A stretch of 17,312 nucleotides of DNA, taken from the NCBI GenBank assembly GCA_046262355.1, contig JBHEMX010000065.1, positions 1-17,312 of the forward strand, given 5' to 3'. Numbering within the stretch: position 1 is the stretch's first letter; every line of letters starts with the position of its first letter. The notes beneath the pieces are model-generated. The model saw only the letters and a program-made list of their open reading frames with translations. It made no database searches and was not told the DNA's origin. This document shows, one piece after another, positions 7,086 through 13,841 of the stretch. A program made the translations under genes and the position numbers. Source of the stretch: DATADD01 sp046262355 (GTDB lineage Bacteria > Actinomycetota > CADDZG01 > WHSQ01).

Positions 7086-8515
7086 GGGCATGCCTCTCCG
7101 GAGCAAGAACGATCGGCCTGCAGTTGCTTGGAGAGCGGCGCCCAATCGGGGTCGTTCGTTGCGTCATCGTCACCGAGCAGGTTCTCGAGCTGCCACGGGT
7201 CTGCGGCGAGATCGTAGTACTCGCGCAGGGCGACCTCACCGTCTTCGTCGTAGTACTCGACGTACTCGTAGCTGGGGCTGCGGCTCCACAGCGCCGCCCA
7301 CGGCAACGCCGACTGCCAGTTCTCGAGCAGCATCCGGTTACGCGCGGTCGCCTCGAGGAGCGAACGGCCGTCGCTCAGGGACGCGTCGTCGAGCGGGACC
7401 CCGGCAGCGTCGAACACCGTAGGAGCGATGTCGATGTTGGCGATGAGCCGGTCGTCCGTGGGCGGTGCATCGGCGTCCCCCGGCCAGCGCACGTAGAACG
7501 GGATCTTCACCGACGGCTCGTAAGGCGCGGTCTTGCCGATCCTGCCGTGCTCGCCCCACATCATCCCGTTGTCGGACAGGAAGAAGATGAGCGTCTCCGG
7601 CTCGTGCAGCGAGCGAAGTGTGCCGAGAACCTCGTCGACCATGTCGTCGACCGACGGCAGCGTGCGGAGCTGCTGGCGCCTTATCCGGGCGCCTTCGTAG
7701 AAGCGGTCGCGCAGTGGGGCGAGGTCGGGTTTGTCGGAGCGATCATCCTCGAACACCGCGGGATTGCCGTACCAGCGACCTACGCGCGCATCGCGATACT
7801 GCCGTTCCGCGATGCGAGGACGGTGTGGCGCGCCGGTCGCAAGATAGAGGAACCACGGGCGCGCGTCTTCACCCTCGGCGTCCCGGAGGAAAGCAACGGT
7901 ACGCGACGCGATGACACGCGTCGCGTACCCATGCGAGATGCTGACCTCACCGTTGATGTTCCAGTTCCCATCGCGGTAGCCGCTCGTGCTGCTCGACGAA
8001 AAGATCGCCCAGTCCTCGAAGTAAGGAGGATCGACGGTGAGGTCCCACGCGTTGAGATACTTGCCGAAGATGGCCGTTCGGTAGCCGGCCTCAGAGAGGT
8101 ACCGTTGCATCGTCGTATCCTGAGCGAGTTCGGTGGCCTCGCTGCTCGTGTGAACGCCGTGATTGTGCGCGTAGCGACCGGTAAATATCGACGCTCTCGA
8201 CGGGCAGCACAGCGGAGTCGTCGCGAACGCGTTCGTGAAGCGGGTTCCGTCTTCGAACCACTCCTTCGTCCGGGGCATCATCGACATCGTGCCGGTGGGA
8301 CGCTGGTCGTCCGTGACGATGATCAAGATGTTGGGACGCGCCGCGGCCGCCTGGGGGCGAGCAACGAAGCCGTCCCAGCCGGTGTGAGTCGTCAGCGCCG
8401 CGACGGCGGCGGCGATGGCCAACACGGCTATGGCTCGGCGCGGACGCACCGACCCGCGCGCGGCTGAGGCCGTCGATCCTTCGCTCCCGATCGAAGCTCG
8501 ACTACGCGAGGCCAT
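7082..8515 (-). CDS. Type I sulfatase (Cys-type, formylglycine-dependent), exported
   Basis: From ATG 8515 the product has 477 residues. A basic N terminus and one hydrophobic segment (about residues 27-42) form a signal peptide or membrane anchor. NILIIVTDDQRP (62-73) carries the metal-binding Asp pair, and CCPSRASIFTGRY (103-115) is the canonical C-x-P-S-R motif, whose Cys103 would be converted to formylglycine. SDNGMMWGEHG follows later. Such enzymes hydrolyse sulfate esters of carbohydrates or small molecules, here outside the membrane. No formylglycine-generating enzyme is visible in the window. An upstream in-frame ATG at 8740 is rejected because it lies inside the cyclase gene and adds 75 residues ahead of the signal peptide. 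The gene probably forms a unit with the Thr-type gene that overlaps its end. Confidence 0.9.
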   Translation of the reverse strand: MASRSRASIGSEGSTASAARGSVRPRRAIAVLAIAAAVAALTTHTGWDGFVARPQAAAARPNILIIVTDDQRPTGTMSMMPRTKEWFEDGTRFTNAFATTPLCCPSRASIFTGRYAHNHGVHTSSEATELAQDTTMQRYLSEAGYRTAIFGKYLNAWDLTVDPPYFEDWAIFSSSSTSGYRDGNWNINGEVSISHGYATRVIASRTVAFLRDAEGEDARPWFLYLATGAPHRPRIAERQYRDARVGRWYGNPAVFEDDRSDKPDLAPLRDRFYEGARIRRQQLRTLPSVDDMVDEVLGTLRSLHEPETLIFFLSDNGMMWGEHGRIGKTAPYEPSVKIPFYVRWPGDADAPPTDDRLIANIDIAPTVFDAAGVPLDDASLSDGRSLLEATARNRMLLENWQSALPWAALWSRSPSYEYVEYYDEDGEVALREYYDLAADPWQLENLLGDDDATNDPDWAPLSKQLQADRSCSGEACP

Positions 8516-8613
8516 GCCCTTCCCGCTGCTCGGCTGTCTGGTCCCCAGCGCCGTGCACGCTTGTGTCCGCCGGATGGGGGCCAGTAGCGTAACGGAGCCC
8601 GCGGGATCACGTT
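8516..8613 (-). promoter_or_regulatory. Intergenic region between the cyclase and sulfatase genes
   Basis: This 98-base gap could carry a promoter for the sulfatase pair. On the minus strand a TACGCT hexamer (TANNNT) lies at 8594 to 8589, about 75 bases before the ATG at 8515. No clear -35 box and only a weak purine-rich stretch (GGGAAGGG) near the start codon are visible. The sulfatases may equally be cotranscribed with the cyclase. Confidence 0.2.
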
Positions 8614-10785
8614 TCAGCGCTCGGAGCTTGCCTCCAGCGATGCGATCCGGTCGCCGACGCGCCTCGCCGCGGCGGGGTCGTCGGTCGCGGTGGCCACCTT
8701 GAGGGCGCGCCGCCACAGCTCGAGCGCCTCGGGTCGGCATCCGATGCGGTCGGCTTTGGCCCCTGCAAGCTCCAGGTACTCGAGAGCCTTGGCCCTCTCG
8801 GAGCTCCTGTAGAAGTAGAACGCCAGCGTCTCCAGATGCTCGTCGGGAGACTCACCGGCATCCTTCTCGAGCACGAACGCCACTCGTCCGTAGAGGCTGC
8901 GCCGGCGCGCGGGGGTGAGCGTTCCGAGAACCGCCTCGTGCAGCAGGCCGTGACTGAAGCTATATCGCAGCTCGGGATAGCGGTGTTGCTCTCGGATCAC
9001 CTCCGCCCGTAGCAGCCAACCGATGTTGTCTTCGTCGTCGTTGCGGAGGCTGACGTCATGCAAGATCCGGGCCGAGAACTCGCGTCCTATGACCGCGGCG
9101 ATCTGCGCCAAGCGGCGCGCCCCCGGCGGCAACCTGTCGATGCGCGCCACGAGGAGATGGCCCACCGACGGCGGCAAGACCTCGGAGCGGTCCACCGTCC
9201 AGGTCTCGCCCCGGCGGCGACCGGCACGTCCGGTGATCGATCGCAGGAGCTCCTCGAGATAGAGGGGATTGCCCTCGGCGAGCGCCACGATGTCCGTCGT
9301 GGCGCTCGCATCCAGGCCGAGCTCGGGCGTCCGGAGCTCGATGAGCCGCGCGGCCGCGTCGTCCGCGAGCGGACCCAGCGAAAGCTCGACGGCGCGATAG
9401 GCGAAGTCCTGAAGAACCGTGAGCTGGAAGCGCCATGCTTCGGAGTGCGGGTCGGCGCGAAAGCTCGCCACGAGCATCAAGGGCGCCCGGTCCATCAGCG
9501 ACAGGAGGTCCTCGGCGAGCGTGCGGGTCGATGCGTCCGACCAGTGCAGATCGTCCAGCGCGACGACCACTGGTTGGGCGCGCGCCAGTCTCTCGAGCCA
9601 CAGTCGGTAACTCGATCGCATCGACTCGGCCTCCGGCGAGGGCGAGGTCTCGGCGGACCGGCCCGCGCCGGTCCCTACCGACAGGGCGTGCTCCGCTCCC
9701 TCGAGGACGTGGTCGATGTCGTCCTCGAACAACGAGGCGAAGCGCGCGCGCAGCCTCGTACGGATGACGACGGCGGCATCCGTCTCGTGCACGCCGAGCC
9801 ACCCTCGCAGCATCTCGGCGAAGGGCGCATGGGGGACGGCCGCGCCGTAGGACCTGCTGGTTCCCTCGAGCCACTGCGCGCCGCCGCGTAGCATTGACCT
9901 CAGCTCCCCGACGAGCCTCGTCTTGCCGATCCCGGCGTCCCCACAGATGAGGAGGACCTGGCCTCGGCCCGCAAGCAGGTCTTCGACGCATGCCCGCAGC
10001 ACATCGGTCTCTCGCTCGCGCCCGGCCAGCGGTCCGACCGGCGTCGCCTGACCGGGCGGACGCACGCCGGCGAGTCGCCATCCGGCCACGGGCGTGCTGC
10101 GACCCTTGACCTGTACCTCGCCTACCGACTCGACGACGAAGCGATCGTCGAGCCGCCGCGCGGTTGCGTCGCCTATCAGGATCGTGCCCGGCTCGGCCGC
10201 GCTCTCGAGGCGCGCCGCAACGTTCGTCGTGTCACCGAGAGCCACCGCCTGAGGTTCCGACACGCCCAGCAGACCCACCGCGGTGAGCCCTGAATTGATG
10301 CCCACCCTCACCCCGAGCTCGGTGATCCCCCATGCCGTCGCGATGTCGCGTCCGTAGTCCTCGACGACCCCCAGGATCCTCAGAGCCGCAAGCGCCGCTC
10401 GCTCCGGATCGTCCTCGTGGGCCGCGGGGACGCCGAAGTATGCGCAGATCCCGTCACCCATGAAGGCCTGCACGATGCCGCCGAACTCCTCGACGCATCG
10501 AGCCATGTGGTTCACGCACTCGCCGATCAAGGCCTTGATCTCGTCGGGAGCGAGCCGCTCGCCGAGCGACGTGGATCCCACGATGTCGGCGAAGAGAGCG
10601 GTGACCGGACGCATCTCGTCCTGGATGCCGGACGATGACCCGGCATCGTTCCCCTTCACCGGCTCTGCCTCTGGTTCGCCGCTGCCTCGCCGCCCCAGCG
10701 GCGATCCGCACGATCCGCAGAACCTGGAGGCGGCAGGGGCCTCCGCTCCGCAGACCCCGCAGCGCCCTGCAGTCCTCAGTTCCAT
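8614..10785 (-). CDS. Zinc ribbon / class III nucleotidyl cyclase / AAA ATPase regulator
   Basis: The 723-residue protein has three parts. A zinc ribbon uses Cys9, Cys12, Cys23 and Cys26. A class III cyclase domain (about 58-240) has metal Asp67 in LFADIVGST and Asp111 in FMGDG, with Asp185, Asn188 and Arg192 in LGDTTNVAAR. An AAA_16-like ATPase has Walker A GDAGIGKT (282-289) and Walker B VVVALDDLHW (406-415). Only a short helical, TPR-like tail follows, whereas many relatives reach about 1,000 residues. The Lys that usually contacts the adenine base, three residues before the second GD, is Ala107 here, so ATP specificity or activity is uncertain. The protein has no membrane segment. A regulatory role for neighbouring genes is inference. 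Confidence 0.88.
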   Translation of the reverse strand: MELRTAGRCGVCGAEAPAASRFCGSCGSPLGRRGSGEPEAEPVKGNDAGSSSGIQDEMRPVTALFADIVGSTSLGERLAPDEIKALIGECVNHMARCVEEFGGIVQAFMGDGICAYFGVPAAHEDDPERAALAALRILGVVEDYGRDIATAWGITELGVRVGINSGLTAVGLLGVSEPQAVALGDTTNVAARLESAAEPGTILIGDATARRLDDRFVVESVGEVQVKGRSTPVAGWRLAGVRPPGQATPVGPLAGRERETDVLRACVEDLLAGRGQVLLICGDAGIGKTRLVGELRSMLRGGAQWLEGTSRSYGAAVPHAPFAEMLRGWLGVHETDAAVVIRTRLRARFASLFEDDIDHVLEGAEHALSVGTGAGRSAETSPSPEAESMRSSYRLWLERLARAQPVVVALDDLHWSDASTRTLAEDLLSLMDRAPLMLVASFRADPHSEAWRFQLTVLQDFAYRAVELSLGPLADDAAARLIELRTPELGLDASATTDIVALAEGNPLYLEELLRSITGRAGRRRGETWTVDRSEVLPPSVGHLLVARIDRLPPGARRLAQIAAVIGREFSARILHDVSLRNDDEDNIGWLLRAEVIREQHRYPELRYSFSHGLLHEAVLGTLTPARRRSLYGRVAFVLEKDAGESPDEHLETLAFYFYRSSERAKALEYLELAGAKADRIGCRPEALELWRRALKVATATDDPAAARRVGDRIASLEASSER

Positions 10786-10791
10786 GCCGTT

Positions 10792-10797
10792 AGCCTA
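10792..10797 (-). promoter_or_regulatory. Candidate -10 of the cyclase gene, leaderless arrangement
   Basis: TAGGCT on the minus strand (10797 to 10792) is followed by six bases and then the ATG at 10785. There is no Shine-Dalgarno sequence. The spacing would put the transcription start at or next to the start codon. No convincing -35 hexamer is present. Confidence 0.35.
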
Positions 10798-10865
10798 TGT
10801 CGCTCATCCGGCGCACAGGTCGTGACGCGCGACCCGCGGATAGACCCCTCATGACTTGCGCGCAT

Positions 10866-10871
10866 TATCCT
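10866..10871 (+). promoter_or_regulatory. Candidate -10 of the lipoprotein phosphoesterase gene, leaderless arrangement
   Basis: TATCCT is followed by exactly six bases and then ATG 10878, with no Shine-Dalgarno sequence between. The spacing mirrors the divergent cyclase promoter candidate. It also supports ATG 10878 over the upstream ATGs at 10797 and 10851, which would lie before or within the promoter. Confidence 0.4.
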
Positions 10872-10877
10872 GCCCCG

Positions 10878-12557
10878 ATGCCTGCACGCGGACGCCTGAG
10901 TGCCGCCGCGCTCGTGGCCGTCGCCGTCCTCGCCGCCTGCACCTCGCCGGACGCGCCTGGACCGCAGACGTCGCCCGGTCGAGCTGCCGAGCCCTCCGAC
11001 GCAGCGGCGGGGCGGAGCGACGGCGACGTCATGCGGTCTGCCTGCGCGCTCGGCGCGCCGCTGCTGCAGCGTCTCCGGCGCGGCTTCTATCCGGGACGCT
11101 CGCCCGACGTCGTCGTGGTGCCCGACGCGCCTCATTTCTTCGGCGGCTTCGGAACCACCACACATTCGGGGCCTTGGGGGTACCTGCAGCGAGTCCCGCT
11201 GGTGCTCTACGGTCCGGGCTTCGTGCGGGCGCGCGGCGCGGTAACCCTCGATCGCCCGGTCACGCTCGCCGACGTTGCGCCGACGATCGCGGCACTCGTC
11301 GGCGCTCCTTGGCCCTCCTCCCGTCCGGGGAGACCCCTCGGCGAGGCCCTCGTGCCGGCCGCGGAACGGGCCACGCCGCCGCGTCTCGTCGTGGTGGTCG
11401 TGTGGGACGGCGGCGGCTGGAACGTCCTCGAGCGCTGGGGGCGGGCGTGGCCGAACCTGCGCGGGGTCGCCCGCGGGGGCACCTCGGTGCGGGATGCGAC
11501 GGTTGGATCGTCGCCCTCGGTGACGCCCGCGATCCATGCGACGATCGGCACCGGAGCGTTCCCGGACCGCCACGGGATCGTGGACATACCGCTGCGGGAC
11601 GGGTCCGAGATGGTGGGCTCGTGGGAGGGGAACAGGCCCTCCTATCTCGAGCTCCCCACGGTCGCCGACATCTACGATCGCAGCACCGGCAACGACGCGC
11701 AGGTGGCGATGATCGCCGAGAAGGGCTGGCATCTGGGGATGCTCGGCCACGGCGCCCTCTCGCGCGGGGGCGACAGGGACGTCGCGGTGATGGGCGGCCT
11801 GCCGGGCAGGCTCTACACGGAGCCCGAGACCTATTCTCTGCCTGCCTATCTCCAGGACGTGCCCGGCTTCGAGGACGACGTCCGCACCGTCGACCTCGAG
11901 GACGGCAAGCTCGACTCGAAGTGGCTCGGACACGCGTCGCTCGAGAACCCGGAGGACACGACGATCACCCCCGTGTGGTCGCTCTATCAGAACAGGCTGA
12001 TCGAGGCGCTGATCCGGCGCGAGGGCTATGGAGCAGACGACGTAACCGACCTGCTGTTCACGAACTACAAGCAGATCGACTTCATAGGGCACGCCTACAA
12101 CATGATCGAGCCGGAGGTGGGCAGCGCGGTGCGCTACTCGGACCGGGCGCTCGGCGACCTCGTCGCCTTCCTCGACGAGCACGTCGGACGCGGCCGGTGG
12201 GTCATAGCCATAACCGCGGACCACGGCCAGACCCCCTCGGCGGAGTCGGTGAGCGCGTGGCCGATCAACATCGACGAGATGGTCGCCGACATCGCTCGGC
12301 GCTTCTCCGTTGGGGCCGGCGACCTCGTTTCCGACGAACGGCCCGGCGCGCTGTGGCTCGACCACGAGACGCTCTCGACCGAGCGCATCACGCCCGAGGC
12401 GGTGGCTCGCTTCCTGCTCGATTACTCGATCGCCGACAACATGACGGAGGGGCGAGCGGCGCCCGACCTCTACCGCGAGCGCGGCTCCGAGCGACTCTTC
12501 GCAACCGCGTTCCCGTATCGGTGGGTGCAAGGAAGCTGGGACTGCGACGCTCCCTGA
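10878..12557 (+). CDS. Lipoprotein alkaline-phosphatase-superfamily enzyme (NPP-like), apparently permuted
   Basis: From ATG 10878 the 559-residue product begins with a lipoprotein signal peptide whose lipobox LAAC ends at Cys21, so it should be anchored outside the membrane. The catalytic core starts at about 170: VVVVVWDGGGW with metal Asp177, SVTPAIHATIGTGAFPDRHGIV (214-235) with Thr216 as the likely nucleophile, then KQIDFIGHAYNM and ITADHGQTP with metal Asp/His residues. This matches type I phosphodiesterase/nucleotide pyrophosphatase enzymes. Residues 75-160 carry PDVVVVPD, GTTTHSGPW, YLQRVPLVLYGPGF and VTLADVAPTIAALVG, a block usually found at the C-terminal end of such enzymes. The substrate is unknown. 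ATG 10878 was chosen because it opens the signal peptide directly and suits the promoter. Confidence 0.85.
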   Translation: MPARGRLSAAALVAVAVLAACTSPDAPGPQTSPGRAAEPSDAAAGRSDGDVMRSACALGAPLLQRLRRGFYPGRSPDVVVVPDAPHFFGGFGTTTHSGPWGYLQRVPLVLYGPGFVRARGAVTLDRPVTLADVAPTIAALVGAPWPSSRPGRPLGEALVPAAERATPPRLVVVVVWDGGGWNVLERWGRAWPNLRGVARGGTSVRDATVGSSPSVTPAIHATIGTGAFPDRHGIVDIPLRDGSEMVGSWEGNRPSYLELPTVADIYDRSTGNDAQVAMIAEKGWHLGMLGHGALSRGGDRDVAVMGGLPGRLYTEPETYSLPAYLQDVPGFEDDVRTVDLEDGKLDSKWLGHASLENPEDTTITPVWSLYQNRLIEALIRREGYGADDVTDLLFTNYKQIDFIGHAYNMIEPEVGSAVRYSDRALGDLVAFLDEHVGRGRWVIAITADHGQTPSAESVSAWPINIDEMVADIARRFSVGAGDLVSDERPGALWLDHETLSTERITPEAVARFLLDYSIADNMTEGRAAPDLYRERGSERLFATAFPYRWVQGSWDCDAP

Positions 12558-12564
12558 GCCTCGG

Positions 12565-12570
12565 TAGAGT
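12565..12570 (+). promoter_or_regulatory. Candidate -10 upstream of the SQD1-like gene
   Basis: TAGAGT (TANNNT) lies eight bases after the preceding stop codon and would start transcription near 12577, giving a 5' leader of about 30 bases that includes the strong ribosome binding site GAGGAGAGGG (12593-12602). No clear -35 box is seen. Read-through from the upstream gene is also possible. Confidence 0.3.
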
Positions 12571-12606
12571 TGCGCCACTTCGACGGTGAACAGAGGAGAG
12601 GGATAG

Positions 12607-13806
12607 ATGCGGGTTTTCGTGGCCGGCGCGGACGGCTACCTTGGGTGGTCGTTGGTGCAGCACCTCGCGGCGCGTGGCCACGACGTCGGGGGCGCCGACG
12701 TCCTGTGGCGCCGCAAATGGGTCGAGGAGATGGGTTCGCACAGCGCCACGCCGATCGCGTCGCTCGAGGATCGCCTGCGCGCCTTCCGCGCACATCACGG
12801 TTCCGACCTCGCCTTCTGGCAAGGCGATCTGACCGATTACGCGCTCGTCGAGGAGATCCTTAGAGACTTCCGACCGGATGCGGTCGTCCACCTGGGCGAG
12901 TGCCCTTCGGCGCCCTACTCGATGATCGACGTTCATCACGCGACCTTCGTGCAGACCAACAACGTGGTCTCGACCTTCAATCTGCTGTTCGCATTGCGCG
13001 ATCAGCTGCCGGATGCGCACCTCGTGAAGCTCGGCACGATGGGGGAGTATGGAACCCCCGACGTGGATATCCCGGAGGGGTTCTTCACGGTGGACTTCCG
13101 CGGGCGCAGAGACCGCCTGCCGTTCCCGCGTCAGGCCGGGTCCTGGTACCACTGGAGCAAGGTCCACGGGTCGAACAACGTCATGTTCGCCTGCCGCCTC
13201 TACGGGCTGAGGGCAACCGACGTCATGCAGGGCATCGTGTTCGGCACCCGCATCGACGGCGTGCCGAGCGATGAGCGACTCGTCACCCGGCTCGACTTCG
13301 ACGGCGCGTTCGGCACCGCGATCAACCGGTTCTGTTGCCAGGCGGTCGTGGGTCATCCGATCACGCCGTTCGGCAGGGGCCACCAGAGGCGCGGCTTCCT
13401 GCCCCTGCGCGATTCGATGCAATGCCTCACGCTCGCGCTCGAGAACCCTCCCGCCGAGGGCGAGTACCGGGTCGTCAATCAGTTCCAGGAGGTCTACGAC
13501 GTGACGGAGCTCGCCCACATGGTCCAGGGCGTGGCCGGGAAGATGGGTCTCGAGGTCGAAGTCAGGAACCTCACGAATCCTCGGGTGGAGAAAGAAGAGC
13601 ACTACTACAACCCCGACCACGACAACCTGGCCGCCCTCGGCTACCGGCCCACGCAGGACGTCGAGGGCGAGATCGCAGTCATGCTCGAGGATCTCATCCC
13701 TCAGCGCGCACGTATCGAGGCGCGCGCACAGGTTCTGATCCCCGACGTGCGCTGGTTCGGGCCGCGCGAGAAGATGCACTTCATCGACCCACGGGTCCGC
13801 CTCTAA
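12607..13806 (+). CDS. sqdB: UDP-sulfoquinovose synthase, SQD1/SqdB/Agl3-like
   Basis: The 399-residue extended short-chain dehydrogenase has the NAD-binding motif GADGYLG (residues 7-13). Catalytic residues Thr144 (in LGTMGEYGTP), Tyr181 and Lys185 (in YHWSKVHGSNN) correspond almost number for number to those I recall for Arabidopsis SQD1. Further SQD1-specific blocks are SAPYSMID (101-108), GTAINRFCCQAVVGHP, GHQRRGFLPLRDSMQCL, RVVNQFQEVYDV and NPRVEKEEHYYNPDHDNL. The family uses UDP-glucose and sulfite to make UDP-sulfoquinovose, the head-group donor of sulfolipid and, in Sulfolobus, of an N-glycan sugar. No sulfolipid glycosyltransferase (SqdD/SqdX) is visible here, so a glycan destination is plausible. 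AGGAG eight bases before the ATG supports the start. The gene converges on the mutase gene. Confidence 0.9.
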   Translation: MRVFVAGADGYLGWSLVQHLAARGHDVGGADVLWRRKWVEEMGSHSATPIASLEDRLRAFRAHHGSDLAFWQGDLTDYALVEEILRDFRPDAVVHLGECPSAPYSMIDVHHATFVQTNNVVSTFNLLFALRDQLPDAHLVKLGTMGEYGTPDVDIPEGFFTVDFRGRRDRLPFPRQAGSWYHWSKVHGSNNVMFACRLYGLRATDVMQGIVFGTRIDGVPSDERLVTRLDFDGAFGTAINRFCCQAVVGHPITPFGRGHQRRGFLPLRDSMQCLTLALENPPAEGEYRVVNQFQEVYDVTELAHMVQGVAGKMGLEVEVRNLTNPRVEKEEHYYNPDHDNLAALGYRPTQDVEGEIAVMLEDLIPQRARIEARAQVLIPDVRWFGPREKMHFIDPRVRL

Positions 13807-13807
13807 C

Positions 13808-13833
13808 CTGCGTCACTCTTCGGCCGGACGCAG
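13808..13833. terminator. Hairpin between convergent genes, candidate bidirectional terminator
   Basis: CTGCGTC (13808-13814) and GACGCAG (13827-13833) form a perfect 7-bp stem with a 12-base loop. The hairpin fills most of the 35-base gap between the stop codons of the SQD1-like and mutase genes, a typical place for a shared terminator. There is no T tract on either strand. Confidence 0.45.
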
Positions 13834-13841
13834 CGGATCAC

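Noticed and set aside
6926..8467. Plus-strand open frame of 513 codons opposite the two sulfatase genes
   Set aside because: It has no family motifs and an Arg-rich composition; the minus strand carries canonical sulfatase motifs.
10776..12578. Long minus-strand open frame (600 codons) opposite the lipoprotein enzyme
   Set aside because: It mirrors the real gene, has no recognisable motif and an Arg/Glu/His-rich composition typical of antisense frames in GC-rich DNA.
12388..13779. Minus-strand open frame of 463 codons opposite the SQD1-like gene
   Set aside because: It is a shadow of a strongly recognised plus-strand gene and crosses an intergenic region and the end of another gene.
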